A stretch of DNA of 56,780 nucleotides, from contig JAAVDE010000036.1 in NCBI GenBank assembly GCA_014801955.1, positions 1 to 56,780 on the forward strand, written 5' to 3'. The first letter of the stretch is position 1, and every line of letters begins with the position of its first letter. Made by a program: the position numbers and the translations under genes. Source of the DNA: Bacteroides sp. GTDB taxonomy: Bacteria > Bacteroidota > Bacteroidia > Bacteroidales > Muribaculaceae. Positions 1 through 8,240 of this stretch are shown here, in pieces. Below the pieces are notes generated by a model. The model did not search any database and was not told the origin of the DNA. It saw only the letters and a list, made by a program, of their open reading frames with translations.

Positions 1-53
1 ATAATTTTTGGAATATTAAAATTTATTCGCAACTTTTTTTATTTTTTTTTAAA

Positions 54-107
54 AGAATATAAAAAAAGAATGAGTAACCAGAACCGAAGTTCTAATATAC
101 TCATTCT
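54..107 (-). terminator. Terminator after tRNA-Asp
   Basis: A 10-bp inverted repeat (67-76 with 98-107) encloses a smaller nested stem. On the minus strand it is followed by a run of T (complement of the A-run ending at 66). It lies 14 nt past the 3' end of tRNA-Asp, so it should end that transcript. The bases left of it (1-53) are very AT-rich and I see no gene there. Confidence 0.75.
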
Positions 108-120
108 CCTCTCTCCTCGG

Positions 121-194
121 CGGTATGGACGGGACACGAACCCGCGACCCCCTGCGTGACAGGCAGGTATTCTAACCAGCTGAACTACCACACC
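121..194 (-). tRNA. tRNA-Asp (GTC)
   Basis: The minus strand folds as a full cloverleaf of 74 nt. The acceptor stem GGTGTGG pairs with CCATACC, the anticodon stem CCTGC/GCAGG carries loop CTGTCAC with anticodon GTC, and the T-loop is TTCGTGT. The discriminator base is G, as expected for Asp. The 3' CCA is not encoded. This tRNA is the normal target of queuosine at position 34, and of glutamylation of that queuosine by the GluQ protein encoded at 39031-39891. Confidence 0.95.
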
Positions 195-258
195 GTGGTT
201 TAGTAAGGATTGATTTTGCTTTCGTTTGGCGGACACCGTTGTGTCCCGATTGCGAGTG

Positions 259-290
259 CAAAGTTAGGAAGGAATTTTGAACTGTGCAAA
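259..290 (-). promoter_or_regulatory. Promoter of tRNA-Asp
   Basis: Read on the minus strand, a TTTG (287-290) is followed after 20 nt by TAACTTTG (259-266), which fits the Bacteroidota sigma-ABfr consensus. The predicted start lies near 252. A short palindrome GGACAC-CGTT-GTGTCC (231-246) falls in the predicted 5' leader of the tRNA precursor. Confidence 0.7.
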
Positions 291-336
291 ATTTTTCGGC
301 CAAAATTTTCAACGATTTTTCAACACCGACAATAAA

Positions 337-1221
337 TCACTGTCGAACAGGGCGTTCGCCCCACAGCAATTTTGAGCGCAACGTCCGTGCAAAATCATGG
401 AGCGGATGATGGGCAACGATAATAGGGAAATCGGCGGCGCAGATGGTCAGCGGCATGTCGGCCGGCAGAGCATGGCTGCGACCGTCAACGCTGAGCATGA
501 AATGGTCGGCACGGGTGCGGACGGTCAGATCGAGCCGCGCCGAACCGTCAACTACCAGCGGGCGCATTGCCAGCACATGAGGCGCCACCGGCGACACCAC
601 CAGCGCATCGACCGTCGGCTCGATAATCGGGCCGCCAACCGAGAGGCTATAGCCGGTCGAGCCGGTCGGGGTGGCAACGATCAGGCCGTCGGCCTGGTAG
701 GTGGTCAGCGGAATGCCGTTGACCGACGCCTCGACCGAAATCATCGACGCGGAGTCGGTTTTGAGCATGGCAATATCATTGAGCGCGTAGGGCCACACCG
801 CTTCGTTCAAACAGGCCGGCACCTCGACCTTCAATACCTTTCGCGGCTGCAAAATGAGGCGACCGAGCAGCTCGGCGTCGGCCTCGAGGAAGTCGTCGAT
901 AGTAAAATCGGTCAGGAAACCCAGGTGGCCGGCGTTGACGCCGAGAATCGGCACTCTCGACGCCCCGACCCATCGGGCGGCATGGAGAAACGAGCCGTCG
1001 CCGCCAAGCGAAACTGCCAGGTCGGCAACAACCGGCTCGCCGCTATCGACGGCGCCGACGGTCGGAGGAACATGCATTTCCCGCGCGAGCATTTCATAGA
1101 GAGGGCGCGAAATGCAAAGGTCGCCGCGGGTCAGGCGCAGAAGGTGGGCCCAGACGCGACCAAACATTTCGGGCGGGAGCATCGAAACTTTGCGGCGGGA
1201 GCCATGAAGAAAAATACGCAT
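337..1221 (-). CDS. nadK: NAD kinase
   Basis: This cytoplasmic enzyme phosphorylates NAD+ to NADP+ using ATP. The 294-residue protein has the family's glycine-rich catalytic motif GGDGSF (residues 73-78), an ND pair at about 148-149 where the NE/ND motif belongs, and the second signature PTGSTGYSLSVGG (185-197). Length and layout are normal for bacterial NadK. It lies 16 nt downstream of a short ACT-type gene on the same strand and is probably co-transcribed with it. The pair is divergent from pdxJ. No clear terminator was seen between its stop and the tRNA-Asp promoter. Confidence 0.95.
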   Translation of the reverse strand: MRIFLHGSRRKVSMLPPEMFGRVWAHLLRLTRGDLCISRPLYEMLAREMHVPPTVGAVDSGEPVVADLAVSLGGDGSFLHAARWVGASRVPILGVNAGHLGFLTDFTIDDFLEADAELLGRLILQPRKVLKVEVPACLNEAVWPYALNDIAMLKTDSASMISVEASVNGIPLTTYQADGLIVATPTGSTGYSLSVGGPIIEPTVDALVVSPVAPHVLAMRPLVVDGSARLDLTVRTRADHFMLSVDGRSHALPADMPLTICAADFPIIVAHHPLHDFARTLRSKLLWGERPVRQ

Positions 1222-1237
1222 CGCTTTGAGTCTTTTT

Positions 1238-1624
1238 CTATATTTCTAATAGGTGAAGAAGGTTTGCCGCGCGGTTGCGAAGCATTTCGTCGGTCGCATC
1301 GGCGACGGGGTCGGCGGCGGAGTCGAGCTCAAGAACCTCGTAGCCGTAACGCTCAAGCGAGCGCACCGCGGCCGAGGCGCTGCGGTGGTTGGTTCGCAGT
1401 TCAACCGTGAGCCGGCCATCGTCGAGGCGCCGCGACGTAACGTTGAGATTCACCAGGTGGGCGTTCGTGTCCTCGACAGCGCGGGCAATCGCCGAGGCGC
1501 TGAAATCGGCAGGGCGGCAGGCAACGACCAGGCGGCTCGACTCCTGCATCGGCGGCATCAGTCGGGCCATTGCGGAAGAGTCGCCAATGGGCTCGGTCAA
1601 CAAAAAATCATTTACCTGAGACAA
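1238..1624 (-). CDS. Small ACT-like regulatory-domain protein (truncated CBS/ACT relative)
   Basis: The predicted product is 128 residues. Its last ~75 residues alternate strands and helices in an ACT-like pattern (LVVACRPADFS, then AHLVNLNVTSRR, then RLTVELRTN). From memory, Bacteroidales genomes often have a CBS-plus-ACT protein of about 220 residues upstream of nadK; here the CBS part is missing. I chose the TTG at 1622-1624 because the purine-rich AGAAAGGA lies just upstream on the minus strand and the frame further upstream gives no plausible protein. An in-frame extension to 1849 would cross the promoter and pdxJ. The function is unknown; small-molecule sensing linked to NAD metabolism is only an inference. 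Confidence 0.6.
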   Translation of the reverse strand: MSQVNDFLLTEPIGDSSAMARLMPPMQESSRLVVACRPADFSASAIARAVEDTNAHLVNLNVTSRRLDDGRLTVELRTNHRSASAAVRSLERYGYEVLELDSAADPVADATDEMLRNRAANLLHLLEI

Positions 1625-1652
1625 TATTTTTTCCTTTCTGAAAATAATTTCG

Positions 1653-1660
1653 TAAATTTG
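1653..1660 (+). promoter_or_regulatory. -7 box upstream of pdxJ
   Basis: TAAATTTG matches the Bacteroidota -7 element. It lies 70 bp before the pdxJ start, and transcription should begin near 1667. It sits downstream of the start of the opposing minus-strand promoter, so the two 5' leaders overlap. Confidence 0.6.
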
Positions 1661-1699
1661 TGGTGCTCTTTGAGCGCAGCAACGCTCAATTTGCAGATG

Positions 1700-1731
1700 C
1701 AAAGATATAAAAATATCGTCAAAAAAACAAA
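1700..1731 (-). promoter_or_regulatory. Promoter of the ACT-protein/nadK operon
   Basis: On the minus strand TTTG (1728-1731) is followed after 20 nt by TATCTTTG (1700-1707). The -33 element touches the first base of the pdxJ start codon. Transcription should start near 1693, giving a leader of about 70 nt before the TTG start at 1624. Confidence 0.65.
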
Positions 1732-2444
1732 TGACACAGCTCAGCGTAAACATAAACAAGATTGCCACCCTGCGCAATGCGCGCGGCGAAAACCGTCCGA
1801 ACCTCCTGGAAACCGCGCTCGACATCGAGCGCTTCGGAGCCCAGGGCATAACCGTTCACCCGCGTCCCGACGAGCGCCATATCCGCCGCGCCGACGTTCT
1901 GACCCTGCGTCCGGCGCTGCGCACCGAGTTCAACATCGAGGGCTACCCGTCGAAAGAGTTTCTCGACCTGGTTGTTCGCGTAAAGCCCTCGCAGGTAACG
2001 CTGGTTCCCGACGCCCCCGACGCCATAACGTCGTCGGCCGGATGGGACGTTGAAGCAAACCTGGAATTCCTGTCGGAAGTCGTTGACACTCTGCGCGAGG
2101 CCGGCATCCGTTCCAGCATATTCATCGACCCGGACCCCAAGCAGGTAATCGCCGCCGCCAAGGCCGGCGCCGACCGCGTTGAGCTCTATACCAAGGCATA
2201 TGCCGACCGCTACAAGGCCAACCCCGAAGCCGCGGTCGAGCCCTACGTCGAAGCCTCGCGCCAGGCGCGCAAGTCGGGTCTCGGCGTCAACGCCGGCCAC
2301 GACCTCAGCCTGGAAAACCTCGGCTTCTTCGCCGAGCGTGTTCCCTATCTCAACGAGGTTTCCATCGGCCACGCCCTGATTTGCGACGCCCTCTATCTCG
2401 GCCTCGAGGAAACCATCAAGCGCTATCGCGCACTCCTTAAATAA
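1731..2444 (+). CDS. pdxJ: Pyridoxine 5'-phosphate synthase
   Basis: PdxJ condenses 1-deoxy-D-xylulose 5-phosphate with 3-amino-2-oxopropyl phosphate to make pyridoxine 5'-phosphate, the last ring-forming step of DXP-dependent vitamin B6 synthesis. The 237-residue TIM-barrel protein begins with the characteristic [16 protein letters not shown] and contains [18 protein letters not shown] and [11 protein letters not shown], all hallmarks of the family. Length is standard. It is the first gene of a long plus-strand operon and is followed after about 50 nt by an ExbB-type gene. Confidence 0.95.
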   Translation: MTQLSVNINKIATLRNARGENRPNLLETALDIERFGAQGITVHPRPDERHIRRADVLTLRPALRTEFNIEGYPSKEFLDLVVRVKPSQVTLVPDAPDAITSSAGWDVEANLEFLSEVVDTLREAGIRSSIFIDPDPKQVIAAAKAGADRVELYTKAYADRYKANPEAAVEPYVEASRQARKSGLGVNAGHDLSLENLGFFAERVPYLNEVSIGHALICDALYLGLEETIKRYRALLK

Positions 2445-2495
2445 TAGTAAACAGAACCCGAACGTTAACCCTAACCCCGCATTCATCATATCAGC

Positions 2496-3119
2496 ATGGA
2501 AGAACTTTCTCTCTGGTCACTCTGCCTCCAAGGCGGCTTTATCATGATTCCGCTTGCGCTGCTCGCCCTGATCAGCATTTATATCTTTATTGAGCGCCTC
2601 ATCGTTGTTAGCCGCGCCAACAAACAGGACCCCACCTTCATGAAGCGCATCAACGACTACATCCACGAAGGGGAGATTGAAAGCGCCCTGAATCTCTGCA
2701 AAAACACGTCGAACGCCTATTCCGCGCTGATTGCCAAGGGCATTACGCGCATAGGCCGCCCGATGCAAGACGTTTTGGTAACCATCGAAAACATGGGCAA
2801 CATTGAAATCGCCCGCCTGGGCAAAGGCCTGCCCTGGCTCGCAACCACCGCCGCCGGCGCCCCGATGCTCGGCTTCCTCGGCACGGTAGTCGGCATGGTC
2901 GAAGCCTTCCACGCAATGGCAACCGCCGGCTCGGCCGCCACGCTCGCAACCTTTGCCGACGGCATCTACACGGCGCTCGTAACCACCGTTGCCGGCCTGA
3001 TTGTCGGCGTCGTCGCTCTGTTTGCCTACAACTATCTGGTTGCACGCATCAACTCCGTGATGACCCTGCTCGAGGGCAAGACCATGGAGTTCATGGACAT
3101 GCTCAACGAACCCGCCTAA
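2496..3119 (+). CDS. exbB: MotA/TolQ/ExbB-family proton channel protein
   Basis: This inner-membrane protein is the proton-conducting subunit of an ExbB-ExbD-TonB complex. The 207-residue sequence has three hydrophobic segments (about 15-37, 112-135 and 155-182) with a large cytoplasmic loop between the first and second, the standard ExbB/TolQ topology. The conserved GLPWLATTAAGAPMLGFLGTVVGM stretch begins near residue 108. The next two genes encode the ExbD and TonB partners, which favours Exb over Tol naming, though sequence alone cannot separate them. Confidence 0.88.
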   Translation: MEELSLWSLCLQGGFIMIPLALLALISIYIFIERLIVVSRANKQDPTFMKRINDYIHEGEIESALNLCKNTSNAYSALIAKGITRIGRPMQDVLVTIENMGNIEIARLGKGLPWLATTAAGAPMLGFLGTVVGMVEAFHAMATAGSAATLATFADGIYTALVTTVAGLIVGVVALFAYNYLVARINSVMTLLEGKTMEFMDMLNEPA

Positions 3120-3132
3120 ATCGCCCGAGGTT

Positions 3133-3573
3133 ATGGCTCTGAAACGACAATTCGACATGTCGGCCACCTTTTCGATGGCCTCGATGACCGACGTTATTTT
3201 TCTGCTGCTCATCTTCTTTATGGTGACCAGCACATTCGTTTTCCCCAACGCCCTGGAGGTCAACCTGCCCGAAAGCTCGACACAGACAACCCTCAAACCC
3301 TCGGCGCGCATCTATCTCGACGCGCAGGGCCACACGGCAACCATGTATGGCGAAGGCGCCGACTGGCAAATGCTCGACTCCATCGACAACGAAGGCCAGC
3401 TGCAAACGTTTTTCGCCATCGTGCGCCAGCAGGAAACGGAAGAGAATCCCACTTCGTTCGTGGCTCTCTATGCCGACCGCGAGGTGCCCTATGGCCGCGT
3501 AGTTGAAATGCTCAACGCAGGCAGCGAAAACAACGTTCGCATAGTGCTTGCAACCGCCGCTCCCACCAAATGA
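3133..3573 (+). CDS. exbD: ExbD/TolR-family energy-transduction protein
   Basis: The 146-residue protein has a short cytoplasmic N-terminus, one transmembrane segment (about 19-40) and a periplasmic domain. The membrane-embedded aspartate needed for proton coupling is D20 in MASMTDVIFLLLIFFMVTS. The C-terminal part, with DREVPYGRVVEMLNAG, matches the ExbD/TolR periplasmic fold. The gene lies 13 nt after exbB and overlaps the next gene by an ATGA junction, so the three products are probably made together. Confidence 0.88.
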   Translation: MALKRQFDMSATFSMASMTDVIFLLLIFFMVTSTFVFPNALEVNLPESSTQTTLKPSARIYLDAQGHTATMYGEGADWQMLDSIDNEGQLQTFFAIVRQQETEENPTSFVALYADREVPYGRVVEMLNAGSENNVRIVLATAAPTK

Positions 3574-4322
3574 ATAAAGACCAGCTCATAGCCCTGGGCG
3601 CAACCCTGCTGCTGGCGCTGCTGATTTTCAGCGCGCTGGTGCTGACGGTGTTGCCGCCGGCATCGGCTTTTATTCCAAACGCTCCGGCCGAGGATGAGGC
3701 CGAAGTGTTTTTTGCCGACATTGACTATAAGCAGATTATTTCCGACCCGACTCCTCAGGTCGACGGCAAGGTGGCCTCGGCTGCCGCGAGCAACGACGGC
3801 GGCATGGACCTGACCGATTCCGGCTCGGGCCAAACGGCTCCCGACCCGGTTGCAACGCCCGAACCCCAGCCCGACAATTCCCAGGTCGTCAAGCCAGAAG
3901 AACCCAAGCCCGCCGGCCCGACAAAAGAGGAAATCGAAGAGCAGAAGCGCGCCGCAATCCGCGCCAAGCTCGGAAAGGCCACCGGCCTGAAAGCGACCGA
4001 CACTCAGGCCGCCGGCGCAGCCGAATCGGGCAACGCATCGACCGGCAACAACCCGACCTCGTCGGGCCTCGGACTCGATGGACGCAAGCTGCAGAACCGT
4101 CCCGACCCCGGAATCAAGAATGCCCAGGGGCGCGTTTGGGTGCGCATAACCGTTAACTCGGCGGGCACCGTTACGAACGCCACCTTCGTTCGCTCCAGCG
4201 GCTTCGGCAGCCGCGAAGCCGAGGTGCGTGCCGCCTGCGTCAGCGCCTCGCGCAACTTGCGCTACTCCTCCGACCCCAAAACGCCGACCCAGAGCGGCGA
4301 AATCTGCTGGATTATCAAATAA
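3570..4322 (+). CDS. tonB: TonB-like energy transducer
   Basis: The 250-residue protein has an N-terminal membrane anchor (about 5-28), then a long low-complexity periplasmic linker rich in Pro, Glu and Ala (about 50-165), then a compact C-terminal domain (about 185-250) with VWVRITVNSAGTVTNATFVRSSG. This is the TonB layout: the linker spans the periplasm and the C-terminal domain contacts outer-membrane receptors. It overlaps exbD by 4 nt. The TonB-dependent receptor at 25860-28118 is a possible partner, as are receptors outside the window. Confidence 0.8.
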   Translation: MNKDQLIALGATLLLALLIFSALVLTVLPPASAFIPNAPAEDEAEVFFADIDYKQIISDPTPQVDGKVASAAASNDGGMDLTDSGSGQTAPDPVATPEPQPDNSQVVKPEEPKPAGPTKEEIEEQKRAAIRAKLGKATGLKATDTQAAGAAESGNASTGNNPTSSGLGLDGRKLQNRPDPGIKNAQGRVWVRITVNSAGTVTNATFVRSSGFGSREAEVRAACVSASRNLRYSSDPKTPTQSGEICWIIK

Positions 4323-4343
4323 CCGCCAAAAAACTCCCGAGCA

Positions 4344-6452
4344 ATGACGCCGGCACTGATAACCGACCCGACCCTGATATTTTTCGTCGTGCTGGCGATT
4401 ATTCTGCTCGCGCCCCTGCTGCTGAACAGGCTGAAGATTCCCCATATCATCGGCATGATTATCGCCGGAGTGGCGGTCGGCCCGTTTGGCTTTCATGTGC
4501 TCGACGACGACGCGTCGTTCAAGATTTTCGGCCAGGTCGGACTGCTCTACCTGATGTTTCTGGCCGCAATCGAAATTGACCTCTACCACCTTCAGCGCAA
4601 CCTCAAGCGCGGCTCGGTTTTCGGCCTGCTCACCTTGGCGATTCCGCTGGTTCTGGGCTACTTTTCCGCGACCGTATTCTTCGGGTGCGACATGGTAACG
4701 TCGCTGCTGCTGGCGTCGATGTATGCCTCCCACACCCTTATCAGCTACCCCGTAGCCGTCCGCTTCGGAATCACCAAGGCGCCGGCGGTTCTGATGGCGA
4801 TTGTCGGCACGATTGTTGCCGTTATCGGCGCGCTGCTAACGCTGGCAACCGCCGTTAACGTTCACCAGAACGGAGTATTCTCGGTAGCTCAGATTTCGTT
4901 CCTGCTGCTGAAACTCGCCGCCTTCTGCGTTGGCATAACGTTCGTTTACCGCCGGCTGGCGCGCGCCTTCCTGCGCAAGTACACCGACCGCGTAACGCAG
5001 TTCGTGTTCGTTTTGGCGCTGGTATTTTTCGCCGCATGGCTGGCCAAGGCCATAGGCCTCGAAGGAGTTCTGGGCGCATTCTTTGCCGGACTGGTGCTGA
5101 ACCGCTTTGTGCCCAACACTTCGCCGCTGATGTCGCGCCTGGAGTTCGTTGGCAACGCGCTGTTTATCCCCTACTTCCTGATCGGCATCGGAATGATGAT
5201 CGACGTGCGCGTCATTGCATCGGCCGACACCCTGCGCCTGGCCGCCGTTATGCTCGCCGTCGCCCTGGCCGGCAAGTGGCTGCCCGCGTTCATAACCTCG
5301 AAAATCTACCGCATGGGGCGCGACTCCGCCCAGGTCATGTTCGGCCTGACAACGGCCCACACCGCCGTTGCCCTGGCCGTAGTTTCGGTCGGCTATAACT
5401 TCGGGCTGCTCGATTCGTCGATGCTCAACGCAACGGTGTTGATGATTCTGATTACCTGCGCAATCGCCCCGATGGCTACCAGCGGAGCCGCAGGGCGTAT
5501 TCGCCTGAAAATGCTCGAAGAAACACCCGAGCCCGACAGCGACCACCCGAACAACACGCTCGTGCCGGTCAACAATCCGCTGACGTCGGTGGCGCTCATG
5601 GAGATTGCCCTGACCGTTCACCCGCGCGAACACAACGATGGCTCCCTGATGGCCCTCCACGTCAGAACCTCCAACTCCGCTGCCGCCCGCAACAACAGCG
5701 ACGCCTCGCTGCAGCTGGCAAAAGAGGCCTCGGCAACGGTCGACCTGCCCGTGATCACCATCGAGCGCTTCGACTCCAACGTTGACGCCGGACTCATCAA
5801 CACCATCAACGAACGCGACGTCAATTGCGTCATCATGGGCCTGCACCGCCGCGCCTCGCTGGTCGACGACAGCTTTTTCGGCGCCAAGATGGAGCATATT
5901 CTCGAGTCAACGAACCGCATGATTCTGATATGCCGCCTGTTCAACCCGATCAACACGCTGCGCCGGCTGGTAGTCGTTGTGCCGCCCCAGGCCGAGTTCG
6001 AAAGCGGCTTCCGACTGTGGGTAACGACCGTAGGGCGCCTGGCCTCGAAGCTCGGTTGCCGCGCTATTTTCCTGTGTTCCAACGAAGTTTCGCGCCTGAT
6101 AGTTGGAATTCTGAAGCGCGAACGCATTGACCTGCGGCTGGAGTTCCGCCCGATGGAGCAGTGGGACGACTTCGTTCCGATGGCCAACCGCATTGCCGAC
6201 GACGACCTGCTGCTGGCCGTGTCGTCGCGCCCCGGCTCGATTTCCTACACTCCCGAAATCAAGGAAATGGAGCTCTTTCTCCATAAATATTTCACCCAGG
6301 CGAACCTCATTGTTCTATTTCCGGAACAGAGCGGCAAGAACGACGACGTTATGTCGTTCATTGACCCGACAGGCGCCGAAACCATCAACTCCCCTGCCCT
6401 GCCCCGCCGCATAGCCGCCCTATTCCGCCCCAAAACACGCAAACGTTTATGA
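4344..6452 (+). CDS. CPA2-type cation:proton antiporter with C-terminal USP-like region
   Basis: The N-terminal ~390 residues form a dozen or so hydrophobic segments typical of CPA2 Na+(K+)/H+ exchangers, including LLNRLKIPHIIGMIIAGVAVG near the start and GLEGVLGAFFAGLVLNRFVP in the middle. Residues from about 415 onward are soluble. They resemble two tandem universal-stress-protein-like units (ALTVHPREHNDGSLMALHV and NPINTLRRLVVVVPP begin them), a fusion common in Bacteroidota. It probably exchanges a monovalent cation for protons, with the cytoplasmic part regulatory. It overlaps the next start by ATGA. Substrate is not predictable. Confidence 0.88.
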   Translation: MTPALITDPTLIFFVVLAIILLAPLLLNRLKIPHIIGMIIAGVAVGPFGFHVLDDDASFKIFGQVGLLYLMFLAAIEIDLYHLQRNLKRGSVFGLLTLAIPLVLGYFSATVFFGCDMVTSLLLASMYASHTLISYPVAVRFGITKAPAVLMAIVGTIVAVIGALLTLATAVNVHQNGVFSVAQISFLLLKLAAFCVGITFVYRRLARAFLRKYTDRVTQFVFVLALVFFAAWLAKAIGLEGVLGAFFAGLVLNRFVPNTSPLMSRLEFVGNALFIPYFLIGIGMMIDVRVIASADTLRLAAVMLAVALAGKWLPAFITSKIYRMGRDSAQVMFGLTTAHTAVALAVVSVGYNFGLLDSSMLNATVLMILITCAIAPMATSGAAGRIRLKMLEETPEPDSDHPNNTLVPVNNPLTSVALMEIALTVHPREHNDGSLMALHVRTSNSAAARNNSDASLQLAKEASATVDLPVITIERFDSNVDAGLINTINERDVNCVIMGLHRRASLVDDSFFGAKMEHILESTNRMILICRLFNPINTLRRLVVVVPPQAEFESGFRLWVTTVGRLASKLGCRAIFLCSNEVSRLIVGILKRERIDLRLEFRPMEQWDDFVPMANRIADDDLLLAVSSRPGSISYTPEIKEMELFLHKYFTQANLIVLFPEQSGKNDDVMSFIDPTGAETINSPALPRRIAALFRPKTRKRL

Positions 6453-7594
6453 TTTCCCTGAATCTCGAAGATATTGAAAGCGTGCGCATCAATCTGATGC
6501 CACTGACCCTGACCCGCCCCGTCGGCGCGTTGCTCTGCGGCATTGCCGACACCGTTGCCGAGCGCTGGCAGCGCCTGCTGCCCGGCGCCGAGGTCGGCTA
6601 CCTGACGGCGCCATATCTGGCCGCCGCGTTCCCGGCGGTCAACAGCGACCTGACCGTTGCCGCCAACGTTCTGCCAACTCCCGAACTGGCCGACCGCGTT
6701 GCCATGCTCGCCCCGGGGCAGTATCTGACCGACGGCAGCGGCAACATCGTTGCCCGCCGAGGCGAGCCCGAAGTCGAGGCCGGCTCGGTCAACTGCCTGC
6801 AATATCAGCGGCTGACCGACATTTTCCGCCTTTCCAAAGAGCTGCTGACGCGCGACTTCGACCTGCTTGCCAAAGGTCGCCAATCGCAGCCGCTGTCGGC
6901 GTCATGCACGCTCATCGGACCCGCCGACCGCCTTTTCATCGAAGAGGGCGCGCAGGTCGAGGGCGCGTTTATCAACACTCTCGGCGGCCCGGTCTACATC
7001 GGCCGGCGAGCCGAGGTTCAGGAAGCGGTGGTTCTCCGCGGCCCGCTGGCCATCGGCCCCGACTGCCGCGTGCGCGCCGGAGCCCGCCTGCTCCCCGGAG
7101 TGAATCTCGGCCCGGTCAACCGCGTTGGCGGCGAGATAGGCAACACGGTCTTTCTCGGCCACTCCAACAAGCAACACGACGGTTACCTGGGCGACGCCGT
7201 TATCGGCCACTGGGTCAATATCGGCGGCGGAACGGTCAGCTCGAACCTGAAAAACAACTACGCGGAAATCCGCCTGTGGAACTACGGTTCGCGCCGCTTC
7301 GAGCGCACCGGCCTGACGTTTTGCGGCCTAATCATGGGCGACCACTCAAAATGTGCCATCTCAACGACGTTCAACACGGCAACCGTCGTTGGCGTGGGCT
7401 GCAACATCCACGGCTTCGGCTATCCGCGCCCGTTCGTGGCTTCGTTTACCGACGGCGGACTGCAAACCACCGGCCGCACGCCGCTGAAACAGGTGCTACA
7501 GGTTGCGGAAATCGCCATGAGCCACCGCGGCATGCAGCTGTCGCAGGCCGACATCGACATTTTAACCCACCTTTATTCCCTCCCCGATGCTTGA
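6449..7594 (+). CDS. GlmU-like putative sugar-phosphate nucleotidyltransferase (Bacteroidota type)
   Basis: The 381-residue protein has an N-terminal region that does not show the classical GlmU pyrophosphorylase signature. From about residue 150 there is a left-handed beta-helix of hexapeptide repeats (VYIGRRAEVQEAVVLRGPLAIGPDCRV and onward), with KNNYAEIRLWNYG as in the alternative GlmU family of Bacteroidota. Start LxPLTLTRPVG is typical of that family. It probably acts on a sugar phosphate for envelope precursor synthesis; substrate is unproven. The gene overlaps the antiporter by 4 nt and ruvA by 8 nt. Confidence 0.8.
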   Translation: MISLNLEDIESVRINLMPLTLTRPVGALLCGIADTVAERWQRLLPGAEVGYLTAPYLAAAFPAVNSDLTVAANVLPTPELADRVAMLAPGQYLTDGSGNIVARRGEPEVEAGSVNCLQYQRLTDIFRLSKELLTRDFDLLAKGRQSQPLSASCTLIGPADRLFIEEGAQVEGAFINTLGGPVYIGRRAEVQEAVVLRGPLAIGPDCRVRAGARLLPGVNLGPVNRVGGEIGNTVFLGHSNKQHDGYLGDAVIGHWVNIGGGTVSSNLKNNYAEIRLWNYGSRRFERTGLTFCGLIMGDHSKCAISTTFNTATVVGVGCNIHGFGYPRPFVASFTDGGLQTTGRTPLKQVLQVAEIAMSHRGMQLSQADIDILTHLYSLPDA

Positions 7595-8192
7595 ATATAT
7601 CTCAGGAACTCTTGCGCGCGTAGCGCCCACGGAAGCAGTTGTCGAGGCCGCCGGCCTGGGCTATCTGCTCAATATTTCGGTCAACACCTATTCGGCCATC
7701 TCGGCGCTCAAGGAGGTTAAACTTCTTGTCCACGAAATCATACGCGAGGATGCCCACGACCTCTATGGCTTCTTCACGGCCGAGGAGCGCTCGGTTTTTC
7801 GAATGTTGATCAGCGTTAACGGCGTTGGCGCCAACACGGCGCGCATCATCCTTTCGTCGCTGACACCGGCCCAGCTCCAGGCTACCATAACCGCCGGCGA
7901 CGCCAATAAGCTCAAGTCCGTCAAGGGCATAGGCCTGAAAACCGCCCAGCGCATCATTGTTGACCTGAAAGACAAAATCCACGCCGCCGAACTCGCCGCC
8001 CTTGCCGGCGACGCAGGCGCCGCCGCAGCCTTCGCCCCCGGCGACTCCGCCGCCCGCGAGGAAGCAATGGCCGCGCTCATCATGCTCGGCTACCAGAAGG
8101 CCGCGGCCCAAAAGGCCCTCGCGCGCGTGTTTACCGACGCTCCCGACTCAACCGTCGAAGCCGCCATCAAGCGCGCGCTGACTCTCCTCTGA
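7587..8192 (+). CDS. ruvA: Holliday junction branch migration protein RuvA
   Basis: RuvA binds four-way DNA junctions and loads the RuvB motor during recombination and repair. The 201-residue protein starts with MLEYISGTLARVAPTEAVVEA, the OB-fold N-terminus. It carries two helix-hairpin-helix motifs (VNGVGANTARIIL and VKGIGLKTAQRIIVDLKDKI) and a C-terminal three-helix domain (EEAMAALIMLGYQKAAAQKAL) that contacts RuvB. The start codon lies inside the end of the preceding gene. No ruvB or ruvC is in the window. Confidence 0.96.
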   Translation: MLEYISGTLARVAPTEAVVEAAGLGYLLNISVNTYSAISALKEVKLLVHEIIREDAHDLYGFFTAEERSVFRMLISVNGVGANTARIILSSLTPAQLQATITAGDANKLKSVKGIGLKTAQRIIVDLKDKIHAAELAALAGDAGAAAAFAPGDSAAREEAMAALIMLGYQKAAAQKALARVFTDAPDSTVEAAIKRALTLL

Positions 8193-8240
8193 CGCTAACC
8201 TATCCCCTTACCATCCACCAACCAAAACGCTCATTCATCC

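Noticed and set aside
39-236. Minus-strand open frame of 65 codons
   Set aside because: It runs across tRNA-Asp, its terminator and the A/T tracts, and shows no protein-like composition.
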